Source of the DNA: Mesorhizobium sp. 65-26 | Lineage (GTDB): Bacteria; Pseudomonadota; Alphaproteobacteria; Rhizobiales; Rhizobiaceae | DNA: 64,000 nucleotides | Assembly (NCBI GenBank): GCA_001899205.1 | Contig: MKVL01000010.1 | Coordinates: 203,885-267,884 of the forward strand | Direction: 5' to 3' | Shown: one piece after another, positions 25,987-34,761 of the stretch | Layout of the letters: each line of letters starts with the position of its first letter | How positions within the stretch are numbered: position 1 is the stretch's first letter | Notes under the pieces: model-generated | The model's database searches: none | Told to the model about the DNA's origin: nothing | What the model saw: the letters and a program-made list of their open reading frames with translations, nothing else | Made by a program: the position numbers and the translations under genes

Positions 25987-26400
25987 ATGGAATACCGCCT
26001 GACGGGTGTTGCTATCGCGCTTGTTTTTCTGGGACTGGGCGCGGAGCCGGCCGCCGCATTCGGCAACTCGAAAACCTATGAAAAGACGGCGTTGTCCGGG
26101 AAGGAGATATTCCTCTACGGCGGATCGACGCTCAATCCCGACTGCTCGAAGGCAGGCAAGGACGATGTGAGGGCGGTTGCCGGACCGAGCCATGGCAGGG
26201 TCTCCATCGTCAATGCGCAGACCTACGTGCACTATGGCAAGGGCGACGCCCGAGCGAAATGCAATTCCCGCAAGGTGGACGGCATCAAGGTGCTGTATCG
26301 CTCAAAGCCCGGTTTCAAGGGGCAGGACCAGGTTGTCCTTTCCATCCATACATATTTTGGCGGAGCTTACCGCGCCGTCATCGACATCAACGTCGAGTAG
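25987..26400 (+). CDS. Secreted hypothetical protein
   Basis: 137 residues with a Sec-type signal peptide (hydrophobic 6-24, cleavage near AAA-F25). The mature part is small and basic, has two cysteines (DCSKAG and KCNSRKVDG) that could form a disulfide, and ends in beta-rich sequence (QDQVVLSIHTYFGGAYRAVIDINVE). It resembles Ig-like fold proteins seen in rhizobia but I do not recognise a family. It is monocistronic, convergent with the pseudouridine synthase. Confidence 0.7.
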   Translation: MEYRLTGVAIALVFLGLGAEPAAAFGNSKTYEKTALSGKEIFLYGGSTLNPDCSKAGKDDVRAVAGPSHGRVSIVNAQTYVHYGKGDARAKCNSRKVDGIKVLYRSKPGFKGQDQVVLSIHTYFGGAYRAVIDINVE

Positions 26401-26412
26401 GGTGGCTGCCGC

Positions 26413-27252
26413 TCAGCCAGCCAGCAGCGCCAGCTCTTCTGCTGTCAGGTGACGGGCCGTGCCCTTGGCGAGGTCGCCGAGCGGCAGCGCGCCGATGGCG
26501 ATGCGGATGAGCCGCAGCACGTCGATCCCGTGGGCTGCGAGCAGGCGGCGGATGTGGCGGTTGCGGCCCTCGTCCAGAACGATCTCCAGCCAGGCGGTGC
26601 GGCCGCCGCTGCGCACAAGCTCGACCGAAAGCGCCTTCAGCGTCTCGCCGTCGACGATGGCGCCGGCGCGCAGGTTTTCCAGCATCGCGGCGTCGGGCGC
26701 CGCCGCGACCTGCACGTGGTAGGTTTTCGGCAGATGCGAGGCTGGGTCCATCAGGCGGTTGGCGAAGCGCGTGTCGTTGGTCATCAGCAGCAGGCCTTCG
26801 CTGGCCTTGTCCAGCCTTCCGACCGGCGAGACGAAGGGCAGATCGAGTCCTTCGAGGCACGCATAGACGGTGGCGCGCGCCTCGGGATCATCGCGGGTGG
26901 TGACCACGCCGCGCGGCTTGTTGAGCATGAGATAGACCTTGCTCTCGGCGGCGACGCGCTGGCCGTCGACGGAGATCGCGTCCCGGTCGGGATCGACGCG
27001 CAGCGTTGCGTCGCGCGCCACCTTGCCGCTAACGCTGACGCGGCCCTCGGCGATCAGTGCGTCGGCCTGCGTGCGCGAACAGTAGCCGAGCTTCGACAGC
27101 GCCCGGTTCAGGCTGACACCGCTTCCGGACGCTTTGGCGCGGGAACTGGCGCTTGCGAGGTCCCCGGCCTGGACACGGTTAGCGCCGGCCTGGGCACGGC
27201 TAGCGCCCACCCGAACAGGCTTGCCTCCGTCTCGTCCGCGTCTGGGTGCCAT
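26413..27252 (-). CDS. Pseudouridine synthase, RsuA/RluB family
   Basis: 279-residue RNA-modifying enzyme. After a low-complexity basic leader (about 1-45) comes an S4 RNA-binding domain (LNRALSKLGYCSRTQADALIAEGRVSVSG). The catalytic domain follows, with VGRLDKASEGLLLMTND, where the Asp is catalytic, and ends in EGRNRHIRRL. It probably acts on 23S or 16S rRNA. The ATG at 27252 is the start most compatible with the family, though the charged leader makes it uncertain. Confidence 0.9.
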   Translation of the reverse strand: MAPRRGRDGGKPVRVGASRAQAGANRVQAGDLASASSRAKASGSGVSLNRALSKLGYCSRTQADALIAEGRVSVSGKVARDATLRVDPDRDAISVDGQRVAAESKVYLMLNKPRGVVTTRDDPEARATVYACLEGLDLPFVSPVGRLDKASEGLLLMTNDTRFANRLMDPASHLPKTYHVQVAAAPDAAMLENLRAGAIVDGETLKALSVELVRSGGRTAWLEIVLDEGRNRHIRRLLAAHGIDVLRLIRIAIGALPLGDLAKGTARHLTAEELALLAG

Positions 27253-27352
27253 TCCACCGTCGTGCCGTTTCGTTTCGCGTGGTTGATGGCACGGGCGGCG
27301 TGGCCGGCGCAAGGCGGGGAGACGGGGTGTCCGACCCCGCCGCCTTGCTGAT

Positions 27353-27424
27353 GGCCTGTCTCAGGCGGCTGGCCTGCCTCAGGCGGCTGGCCTGCCTCAG
27401 GCGGCTGGCCTGCCTCAGGCGGCG
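27353..27424. repeat. Four tandem copies of an 18-bp unit at the aldo/keto reductase stop codon
   Basis: The unit GGCCTGCCTCAGGCGGCT occurs at 27353-27370 (one mismatch), 27371-27388, 27389-27406 and 27407-27424 (last base differs). On the minus strand the unit contains the reductase's terminal Ala codons and TGA stop, so the 3' end of the gene has been multiplied three times downstream. Each unit can form a small GCCTGAGGC hairpin. Confidence 0.9.
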
Positions 27425-28296
27425 GCCTTTTCGCCGGCGATGCCGTTCAGCACCGCCATCTCGTCATCGGGCAGTTCCAGTTCGGCGGCCGCGAGGTTCT
27501 CCCTGAGATGGCCGACCGACGAGGTGCCTGGAATGAGCAGGATATTCGGTGCGCGGCGCAGCAGCCAGGCGAGCGCCACCTGCATCGGGCTGGCTTCCAG
27601 CCGGCCGGCGACTTGCGACAGCGTGTCCGACTGGAGCGGGCTGAAGCCGCCGAGAGGGAAGAACGGCACGTAAGCGGTGCCCTGGGCGGCCAACTCGTCG
27701 ATCAGCGCGTCGTCCTCGCGATGCGCCAGGTTGTAGTGGTTCTGCACGCAGACGATCTCGGCCATGCGGCGGCCCTCGGCGATCTGGGCGCGGGTGACGT
27801 TGGACAGGCCGATATGGCGCACCAGGCCCTCGCGCTGCAGTTCGGCCAGCGCGGTCAGCGGCTCCTCGATGGAACCTTCGGCCGGGCCGTGGACGCCGAA
27901 GATCGCACGCAGGTTGACCACCTCGATCGCGTCGAGGCCGAGATTGCGCAGATTGTCGTGCACCGCCTGCCGCAATTCGCGTGGCGTCATGGCCGGCAGC
28001 CATGCCGCCTTGTGGTCGCGCCGCGCGCCGATCTTGGTCACGATGGTGAGGCCGTCGGGGTAGGGGTGCAGCGCCTCGCGGATGATCTTGTTGGTCACGT
28101 GCGGGCCGTAGAAATCGCTGGTGTCGATGTGGTCGACGCCACTCGCCAGCGCCTCGCGCAACACAGCGAGCGCGCCGTCATGGTCCTTCGGCGGGCCGTA
28201 TACGCCGGGTCCGGCGAGCTGCATGGCGCCGTAGCCCAGGCGCTTCACGGCGCGGTCACCAAGCCTGTAGGTTCCGGCCTTGCTGATGTCGGTCAT
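27415..28296 (-). CDS. Aldo/keto reductase
   Basis: 293-residue NADPH-dependent oxidoreductase. The AKR landmarks are present: the N-terminal strand with LGYGAMQLAGPGVYG, VDHIDTSDFYGPHVTN (Asp and Tyr of the catalytic tetrad), TIVTKIG (Lys) and a C-terminal LLIPGTSSVGHLRENL cofactor motif. The ATG at 28296 has a GAGGAGACGAGG ribosome site. A LysR regulator starts 95 bp away on the opposite strand and probably controls it. Confidence 0.93.
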   Translation of the reverse strand: MTDISKAGTYRLGDRAVKRLGYGAMQLAGPGVYGPPKDHDGALAVLREALASGVDHIDTSDFYGPHVTNKIIREALHPYPDGLTIVTKIGARRDHKAAWLPAMTPRELRQAVHDNLRNLGLDAIEVVNLRAIFGVHGPAEGSIEEPLTALAELQREGLVRHIGLSNVTRAQIAEGRRMAEIVCVQNHYNLAHREDDALIDELAAQGTAYVPFFPLGGFSPLQSDTLSQVAGRLEASPMQVALAWLLRRAPNILLIPGTSSVGHLRENLAAAELELPDDEMAVLNGIAGEKAAA

Positions 28297-28391
28297 GTCC
28301 TCGTCTCCTCTGTGGATGCGGCCAATGTAGACACCACGCGCCTGCGCGATAATATGATGCAATCGAAACAGCCTGTGCGGAAAGGCGAACA

Positions 28392-29297
28392 ATGGCAACG
28401 GATCTCGGCGACCTGTCGGCCTTCGTGGCGGTGGCGCGCGCCGGCGGTTTTCGCGAGGCGGCGCGGACGATGGGCGTCAGCGCGTCCAGCCTCAGCGAGA
28501 CGGTGCGGCGACTGGAAGGCGCGCTTGGCGTGCGGCTGCTCAACCGCACGACACGCAGTGTCGCGCCCACCGAGGCGGGCGCCCGGCTGCTGGAACGGCT
28601 CGCGCCGGCGCTGGGCGAGGTCGAGGCGGCGCTTGACCTTGTCGAGGATTTTCGCGGCCGCCCCGCGGGCACGCTGCGTCTCAACGTGCCGGTGGCGGCG
28701 GCGCGGCTGGTGCTGCCGCGCCTGGTGCCGGCTTTCCTGGAAGCTTATCCGGAGATACGCCTGGAAATCACCGCGGAGGACAGTTTCGTCGATCTGCTGG
28801 CGGCCGGCTGCGATGCCGGCATCCGCTATGACGAGCGGCTGGAGCAGGACATGATCGCGGTGCCGATCGGTCCACGCCGGCAGCGCTTCGCCTCCGCCGC
28901 CTCGCGCGCCTATCTCGACCGCCACGGCCGGCCCGGCCATCCGCGCGACCTGCTTGGCCATGCCTGTCTGCGCGGGCGCTTTTCCAGCGGCGCCATGACC
29001 GCCTGGGAATTCGAACGCGATGGCGAGGTGGTGAAGGTGGATCCGATGGGTCCGCTGCTGGTCAGCACCGGCACGGCAAGCGACCTCGCCGTCCAGGCGG
29101 CCATCGCCGGCACCGGCATCGTCTCACTGTTCGAGGACTGGCTGCGGCCCTATTTCGACAGCGGCGCTCTGGAACCGGTGCTGGAACCCTGGTGGCAGTT
29201 GTTCTCCGGCCCGTTCCTGTACTATCCTGGCCGCCGTCTCATGCCGGCTCCGCTGCGTGCCTTCGTCGACTTCGCCAGCGCGCGGCGCTGGGAGTGA
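28392..29297 (+). CDS. LysR family transcriptional regulator
   Basis: 301-residue LysR regulator: winged HTH in residues 1-60 (FVAVARAGGFREAARTMGVSASSLSETVRRLE) and a two-lobe effector domain from about 90. It belongs to the common AKR/oxidoreductase-linked group (RTTRSVAPTEAGARLLERL). Divergence from the aldo/keto reductase with a 95-bp gap is the classic LysR-target layout. Confidence 0.93.
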   Translation: MATDLGDLSAFVAVARAGGFREAARTMGVSASSLSETVRRLEGALGVRLLNRTTRSVAPTEAGARLLERLAPALGEVEAALDLVEDFRGRPAGTLRLNVPVAAARLVLPRLVPAFLEAYPEIRLEITAEDSFVDLLAAGCDAGIRYDERLEQDMIAVPIGPRRQRFASAASRAYLDRHGRPGHPRDLLGHACLRGRFSSGAMTAWEFERDGEVVKVDPMGPLLVSTGTASDLAVQAAIAGTGIVSLFEDWLRPYFDSGALEPVLEPWWQLFSGPFLYYPGRRLMPAPLRAFVDFASARRWE

Positions 29298-29435
29298 TCT
29301 TGCCCTTGCGCTGGGGAGTTTGCGCTGATCTCCCCCATTTGGGGTATGTCGTCATTCGCCTGTTAAGGGCATTCTCCATGTGTCGTGCAAGGGTAGGGGT
29401 ACTTTGGCACGACGATGGATCGTGGCCGGGGGGCG

Positions 29436-29690
29436 ATGACAATGAAGAAGACCAATCTCGCGGAAGCGCTGTTTCCAGAGAAGGCGCGTGGCGCGGTCCG
29501 GCCCGAGAGCCGGTTCCGCGACGGACGCCGATGGGAGAACGATGTCCTGGCGCTGGCCGATGGCCGCAGATTCCGGTTCGCGCCCGACGCACGCCTGCAC
29601 GAGCTTCGCGCCGACGAGAAGGTGACGATCACCTTCGATCGCGCGGCCGGCGTGTTCGTGGTCGGACGCGGCCCGCGCAAGGCGCGCTGA
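29436..29690 (+). CDS. Small hypothetical protein
   Basis: 84-residue basic protein of unknown function (MTMKKTNLAEALFPEKARG at the start). It is predicted cytoplasmic with no membrane segment. The C-terminal half has a strand-rich pattern (DGRRFRFAPDARLHELRADEKVTITFD). The start at 29436 is chosen because GGGGGGC lies just upstream; ATGs at 29415 and 29442 are in the same frame. Confidence 0.55.
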   Translation: MTMKKTNLAEALFPEKARGAVRPESRFRDGRRWENDVLALADGRRFRFAPDARLHELRADEKVTITFDRAAGVFVVGRGPRKAR

Positions 29691-29727
29691 CGGGAGCGAT
29701 CACCGCAAGTCGGAATCGCCGTGCTCC

Positions 29728-30171
29728 CTAGAATTTGCGCGGGTCGATGCCCTTGGTTCCCGGCCCGTAGGGGCTGGGATAGATCTCACCGATGGTCATC
29801 AACTCGATCTCGCCGTCGAGCGTCGAGCCGATGATGGCGACATCGGGGTCGTCGCAGCAGAACTCCCAGATGACCTGGCGACATTCAGCGCAGGGCACGC
29901 CCGAATAGGGGCCGTGGCATACGATGGCGTCGATCTGGCGTTCGCCGGCAGCGGCCATGGCCATGACGGCGTTGCGCTCGGCATGAACGGATTGCTGCAA
30001 CGTCACCACCTCGACATTGCAGGCGGCGAAGACGCGGCCCGAGCGTGTGCGCACGGCCGAGCCGACCTTATGGTTCGAATAGGGCGTGTAGGCGTTCTCG
30101 CGCGCAGCGGCGGCAGCCTCCACGAGCTGGCGGTCGGCTGCCGGCAACTGGTCCAGGGTGGTCTTCCTCAT
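29728..30171 (-). CDS. cdd: Cytidine deaminase
   Basis: 147-residue CDA of the small tetrameric type. The zinc motifs are HAERNAV (His/Cys ligand and catalytic Glu) and PCAECRQVIWEFC (two Cys ligands). The N-terminal substrate loop YTPYSNHKVGSAV is also typical. It converts cytidine and deoxycytidine to uridine. It lies 83 bp downstream of a solute symporter on the same strand, suggesting uptake and salvage of nucleosides. A GGGAGAG ribosome site supports the ATG. Confidence 0.93.
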   Translation of the reverse strand: MRKTTLDQLPAADRQLVEAAAAARENAYTPYSNHKVGSAVRTRSGRVFAACNVEVVTLQQSVHAERNAVMAMAAAGERQIDAIVCHGPYSGVPCAECRQVIWEFCCDDPDVAIIGSTLDGEIELMTIGEIYPSPYGPGTKGIDPRKF

Positions 30172-30254
30172 CGGTCTCTCCCGGTCTGGCGGCCCCTCCC
30201 GAATTGATTCAGGACGGGACCGCATGTGATTGGTTTTCCGTAGGTCTTGCCGGC

Positions 30255-31634
30255 TCAGGCGGGCTGGCGCGCCGGCCGGGCGAAGAGCCCGGCGGCGAAA
30301 GGCAGCGCCGACAGAACAAAGCCGACCAGCGAGGCGGGGATGCCGCCCGGCTCGCCCATCAGCACCAGGATCGCCGTTGAGACGGCGCCGATGACGATAG
30401 TGGCCAGCATCGACCAGGCCGGTATGCGCCAGCCGAAAGTGGCCGACAGGACCGGCAGCAGCAGGCCCGGCACATAGACCGAGAAGCCAAGCATCAGGAT
30501 GGTGACGATGCCGGGCACCGACAGCGCGACGACCAGCGCCGCGAGGCCCAGCACGAGCAGCAGCACGCGGCTGGTCCACAGCCGCTCACGGTCACCGGCA
30601 TGCGGGCGCAGCCGCGAGATGATGTCACGCTGCAAGGTGGTGGCGGTGATCAGCAGCGTGGTGCTGGCCGTCGACATGGCGACCGCAAGGAAGGCCGCCA
30701 CCAGGATACCGATCACGCCGGTGGGCAGCAATTGCACCATCAGGTCGGGCATGGCGTTGACCGGATTGGTGTCGGCCGGCAGCAGCGCTTTCGCCGCGAT
30801 GCCGAGGAAGGTGAGGATGACACCGAAGACGGCCATCAGCACGAAGCCATTGATGAGGCCGCGCCGTGCCGTCTCGGGCGAGTCGGCCGAAAAGACGCGC
30901 TGGAAGCCGATCGTGTCGATGAAGCCGGCCGGCAGCAGCAGGAACCAGACGAACAGCGTCGAGGGCGGTACGTTGGCGAACAGGTTGTAGAAGCCCGGTA
31001 TGTCGCGGGTCGCCTCATAGACATGCGGCACGCCGGGTCCGAAGACGACGAAGAGCGGCGCAACGATGCCGATGACGACGAGGAAGATCACCGCCTGCAG
31101 CACGTCGGTCGCCACCACGGCGAGGAAGCCGCCGAGCATGGTGTAGACGATGACCACCAGGAAGGCGACGACCGCGCCGGTTCTGGGATCCATGCCCGAG
31201 AACAGCGTGAACACCATCGAGATACCGAACACCTGGGCGGCGGCCCAGGCCAGGTAGTTCCAGCTCGTCACCAGCGAGGCGGCGACGCGCACCGAACCCG
31301 GATATTCCTCGGCGACGATGTCGGGCGTCGTCACATGCATGCGCTGGCGCACGGTGCGGGCCAGGAACATGCCCATGAACAACAGGCCGATAGGGAAGGT
31401 GAACCACCACCACGTGCCCGAAATGCCGTAGCGCACCACCATTTCAGGCGTGCCGAACAGGCCGGCTAGCCCGGTCCAGGAGGCAAAGGCGGAAATGGTC
31501 AGCCAGAGCGGCCCCATGCGGCGGCCGGCGACGATGTAGTCCTCCTCGGTGCGGATCGAGCGGGCGAAGAACAGCCCTATGGCGGTGACCACCACCAGAT
31601 AGAGGACGACGATTGCGATATCGAAACTTCCCAT
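30255..31634 (-). CDS. Sodium:solute symporter family transporter
   Basis: 459-residue polytopic membrane protein of the SSS family, with many hydrophobic segments beginning at residue 4. Family segments include EDYIVAGRRMGPLWLTISAFASW near the N-terminus and AAFLAVAMSTASTTLLITATT in the middle. The start at 31634 has AGGGGAAAAGAGA upstream. The ligand is unknown; the cytidine deaminase downstream and the divergent SAH-hydrolase-like gene make a nucleoside or purine-type compound plausible. Confidence 0.9.
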   Translation of the reverse strand: MGSFDIAIVVLYLVVVTAIGLFFARSIRTEEDYIVAGRRMGPLWLTISAFASWTGLAGLFGTPEMVVRYGISGTWWWFTFPIGLLFMGMFLARTVRQRMHVTTPDIVAEEYPGSVRVAASLVTSWNYLAWAAAQVFGISMVFTLFSGMDPRTGAVVAFLVVIVYTMLGGFLAVVATDVLQAVIFLVVIGIVAPLFVVFGPGVPHVYEATRDIPGFYNLFANVPPSTLFVWFLLLPAGFIDTIGFQRVFSADSPETARRGLINGFVLMAVFGVILTFLGIAAKALLPADTNPVNAMPDLMVQLLPTGVIGILVAAFLAVAMSTASTTLLITATTLQRDIISRLRPHAGDRERLWTSRVLLLVLGLAALVVALSVPGIVTILMLGFSVYVPGLLLPVLSATFGWRIPAWSMLATIVIGAVSTAILVLMGEPGGIPASLVGFVLSALPFAAGLFARPARQPA

Positions 31635-31745
31635 TCTCTTTTCCCCTGATTTCGACAGGCCGGGTGCGCGCCGCGGCTCCGTGACGCGCTCGCCTTTCCG
31701 CATCCCCTCTCGGCGCGGGGCTTGACGACCCTTCGATGAATTTGT

Positions 31746-31772
31746 CACATGCAAAAAAGTTTTTTGCAAGTG
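31746..31772. promoter_or_regulatory. 27-bp palindromic operator between symporter and SAH-hydrolase-like gene
   Basis: A nearly perfect palindrome: 9-base arms TGCAAAAAA (31750-31758) and TTTTTTGCA (31760-31768) around a single G, extended outward by CAC/GTG after one mismatch. It lies just downstream of a TTGACG (31722-31727), where the rightward -10 would be. It is positioned to repress both divergent genes; the IclR regulator at 33063 is the likely binder. Confidence 0.65.
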
Positions 31773-31813
31773 CTGATAGAGACTGCACCAAAATCAACCG
31801 AGTGGAGGCGTCG

Positions 31814-33013
31814 ATGACCCAATTCCCCGAGACGGCGACGGCCGCGCTGGCAGCCGCCGGTGGCGCGCGTGTCGCCTGGATCCGTTCGCGCATGGCGCTG
31901 CTTGCGGCGCTGCGCGAGGAATTCCGCCGCGAGCGGCCCTTCGCAGGGCGGCGCATCGGTGTGTCGCTGCATATCGAGCCGAAGACGGCGGTGCTGCTCG
32001 AAGTGCTGGCCGAGGGCGGCGCCGAGATCGTCGGCACCGGCAATCACGGCTCGACGCAGGACGATATCGTCGCCTTCCTGCGCGGGCAGGGCATCGGGGT
32101 GTTCGGCAGCCGCGCCGACACGCTGGACGACCACCATGCCAATCTCGCGCGGGTGCTCGACGCCAGGCCCGACATTCTGCTCGACAATGGCGCGGACCTT
32201 GCCGCCGGCACCGTGGAGCGCGGTACGGCGGGCGCCATCATCGGCGGCACGGAGGAGACCACTTCGGGCGGCGACCGGCTGCGCGGGGAGCTCATGGGCA
32301 AGGTGCCGTTCCCCTCCATCGTCATCAACGACAGTCCGCTCAAGGCGATCGGCGAGAACAAGCACGCTGTCGGCCAGTCGGTGGTGGAGAGCTTCATGCG
32401 CATCACCAACCTCATGGTGCCGGGCCGCCGATTCTGCGTCGTCGGCTATGGCTGGTGCGGGCGCGGCATCGCGCAATACCTACGTGCGCTCGGCGGGCGG
32501 GTCGCCATTGTCGAGGTCGACGAGATCAAGGCGCTGGAGGCCGCGCTCGACGGCTACCGCGTCGCGCCGCTCGCCGATCTCGCGCCGTGGGCGGAGGTCT
32601 TCATCACCGCCACGGGGCGCCCGGGCGTGCTGCCGGCCGAGGCCATCGGCGCCATGGCCGATGGCGCGGTGCTGGCCAATTCCGGGCATTTCTCCTGGGA
32701 GATCGACGTCGATGGGCTGCGGTCAATGACCCGCGCGGAGACCGATCTCGACGGCACGCTGCGGCGCTTCGACCTCGCCAATGGACGCCATGTCGTGCTT
32801 GTCGCCGACGGGCGCATGTTCAACCTCGCGGGCGTCGCGCCGAAGGGCAACTCGATCGAATCCATGGATATCGGCTTCATGCTGCAGGCGCTGTCGCTGC
32901 AGAGGGTGGCGCTGTCGGCCGCCGGCCTCGCACCTGGCGCGCAGCCGGTGCCCGACGACATCAACCGGCGCATCGCCCGCGCCATGCTGGCCGCCATGGG
33001 CGCGGCGCGCTGA
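31814..33013 (+). CDS. S-adenosylhomocysteine hydrolase-like protein (divergent)
   Basis: 399 residues, shorter than canonical bacterial AHCY (about 430-470). It keeps the NAD motif GYGWCGRG, the gate-like NSGHFSWEID segment and the NDSPLK lysine (K177, the AHCY active-site Lys). The aspartate that follows in canonical enzymes is Glu here (E181), and the usual C-terminal Lys/Tyr-rich NAD-binding tail is absent. This suggests an altered substrate such as another nucleoside thioether or a methylated nucleoside. GTGGAGG precedes the ATG. It forms a cluster with an IclR regulator, symporter and cytidine deaminase rather than methionine-cycle genes. Confidence 0.8.
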   Translation: MTQFPETATAALAAAGGARVAWIRSRMALLAALREEFRRERPFAGRRIGVSLHIEPKTAVLLEVLAEGGAEIVGTGNHGSTQDDIVAFLRGQGIGVFGSRADTLDDHHANLARVLDARPDILLDNGADLAAGTVERGTAGAIIGGTEETTSGGDRLRGELMGKVPFPSIVINDSPLKAIGENKHAVGQSVVESFMRITNLMVPGRRFCVVGYGWCGRGIAQYLRALGGRVAIVEVDEIKALEAALDGYRVAPLADLAPWAEVFITATGRPGVLPAEAIGAMADGAVLANSGHFSWEIDVDGLRSMTRAETDLDGTLRRFDLANGRHVVLVADGRMFNLAGVAPKGNSIESMDIGFMLQALSLQRVALSAAGLAPGAQPVPDDINRRIARAMLAAMGAAR

Positions 33014-33062
33014 TTGTGCTACTGCGCATCCTCGATCGGTCGCCGGGGAAGGATTGCGGAGC

Positions 33063-33842
33063 ATGGCGGGCAAGGGCGGCGCGGAAGCGCCGGACTATTC
33101 GGTTCCTGCGCTGGAGAAGGCGTTCGACGTCATCGAACTGCTGGCCGGCCAGAAGGAAGGGCTGAATCAGGGGCAGATTTCCGAGGCGGTGGGCCGCTCG
33201 ATCCACCAGATCTACCGCGTGCTGCAGGCGCTGGAGCGACGTGGCTACATCTTCCGCGACCGACCGGCGGGGCTCTACTACCTGTCGACGCGCATGTTCG
33301 AGCTGGCGCATCGGCACGAGCCGCTGCGCGGACTGGAACAGGCGGCGCTGCCTTCGATGCGGCGCCTGTCCGATGTCATCCGCCAGTCCTGCAACCTGGG
33401 CATCCACAATGCCGGCCGGGTGCTGATCCTGGCGCAGGTGGAAAGCCCGGCGGCCTTCGGCTTCCGGGTGCGCGTCGGCGCGGAGTTCCCGCTGTTCGGC
33501 ACCGCCACCGGCCGCACGCTGATGGCCTTCCAGCCAGAGGACGTGGCCGACAGGTGGCTGGAAGCCGGCGAGGCCGGAGACGAGGCGGCTCGGATCCGGA
33601 CCGCCCTTGCCGGCATCCGCGCGACGGGCCATGCCGAGGTCGCCGATGCGCAGCAGCCTGGCGTCACGGATCTCGCCTTTCCCGTGCTGGGGCCATTCGG
33701 CGCGGCGGTCGCGGCGCTGACCGTGCCTTACATCGCCACCACCTACAGCACGCTCGACCTCGCCACCGTGCGGCGCCAAGCGGCGGATGCCGCAAACGAG
33801 ATCGGCGCGGTCTTGGCCGGAGCCGGCCAGCCGTCCCCCTGA
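33063..33842 (+). CDS. IclR family transcriptional regulator
   Basis: 259-residue IclR protein: winged helix in about 12-75 (LEKAFDVIELLAGQKEGLNQGQISEAVGRSIHQIYRVLQAL) and an effector-binding domain to the end. The ATG follows GCGGAG. It is 49 bp after the SAH-hydrolase-like gene, so it is probably in the same transcript and could bind the palindrome at 31746-31772 to control the nucleoside-type locus. Confidence 0.92.
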   Translation: MAGKGGAEAPDYSVPALEKAFDVIELLAGQKEGLNQGQISEAVGRSIHQIYRVLQALERRGYIFRDRPAGLYYLSTRMFELAHRHEPLRGLEQAALPSMRRLSDVIRQSCNLGIHNAGRVLILAQVESPAAFGFRVRVGAEFPLFGTATGRTLMAFQPEDVADRWLEAGEAGDEAARIRTALAGIRATGHAEVADAQQPGVTDLAFPVLGPFGAAVAALTVPYIATTYSTLDLATVRRQAADAANEIGAVLAGAGQPSP

Positions 33843-33999
33843 GGACAAGGCGGTTCGGACGCGATCGCGGCCTTGACCCAGGCCGTCATAGACGGAATGC
33901 TCGGCCCTTTCGCGGAGAGGTCGGATTCGACTAGGCCGCGAAGGAATCGGGGCCGTCGCGGGGGAAAGCGGCGGCCACGGCGGCAGGGGTAGATCAACA

Positions 34000-34761
34000 T
34001 TGACGAACGATCCTGAAACGATCGAATCCGGCACCATGCCGGTGGCCAGCCTTGGGCGTAGCGATCGCGACCAGATGTTTTCGCTCTACGAGACCTATTA
34101 CGACGCCACGCATCGCGATCGTTTCGAGAGCGACCTTGCCGAGAAGGACGCGGTCGTCGTCATCCGGCGCAAGGAGGCGATCATAGGCTTTTCCACCTTC
34201 CTGGTGAGGGAGCAGCGCATAGACGGCCAGCCGATCCACTATCTGTTTTCCGGCGACACCGTGCTGCATTCGGCGAGCTGGGGCGACCCGGTGCTGCTGC
34301 GCGCATGGTTCCGCGCCGCCGGCGCCGTCAAGGCCAGGATCGGCGAGGACAGGCTGTTCTGGTTCTCGATCATGATGGGCCATCGCACCTTCCGCATCCT
34401 GCCCAACTTCTTTCGCGAGTTCGTTCCGGCGATCGATCCGCTCGAGCATTCGACAAGTCCCGCCCGGCCTGGTGTGGCGCGGCTGGAGCGTATCCGAAAC
34501 GCCATCGCCAAGGCGCGCTATGGCGCGCATTTCGACCCGGCCACCGGGCTCATCGACTTCGGACCCTCGCAGGGGCATCTGCGGCAGGAATGGGCGGGCG
34601 TGGAGGAAACGGCGACGCGCAACCGCTTCGCGGCCTTCTTCCTGCGGGCCAATCCGCATCACTACCGGGGTGTCGAACTCGCCTGCCTGGCTGAGTTCGA
34701 CACCGCCAACCTCAAGCGCTACGGCGCCACCAGCTTCGCCGAGGGATTGAGCGGTGGCTAG
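34000..34761 (+). CDS. GNAT-like acyltransferase of unknown substrate
   Basis: 253-residue protein whose N-terminal half (about 15-150) has a GNAT-like strand/helix pattern (FSLYETYYDATHRDRFESDLAEKDAVVVIRR, then IIGFSTFLV), while the C-terminal 100 residues are unassigned. Its last 8 bases overlap the GH3 gene, so the two products probably work together. The start is uncertain: TTG at 34000 with a weak AGGGG upstream, or ATG at 34036. The function is inferred from fold and context only. Confidence 0.65.
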   Translation: MTNDPETIESGTMPVASLGRSDRDQMFSLYETYYDATHRDRFESDLAEKDAVVVIRRKEAIIGFSTFLVREQRIDGQPIHYLFSGDTVLHSASWGDPVLLRAWFRAAGAVKARIGEDRLFWFSIMMGHRTFRILPNFFREFVPAIDPLEHSTSPARPGVARLERIRNAIAKARYGAHFDPATGLIDFGPSQGHLRQEWAGVEETATRNRFAAFFLRANPHHYRGVELACLAEFDTANLKRYGATSFAEGLSGG

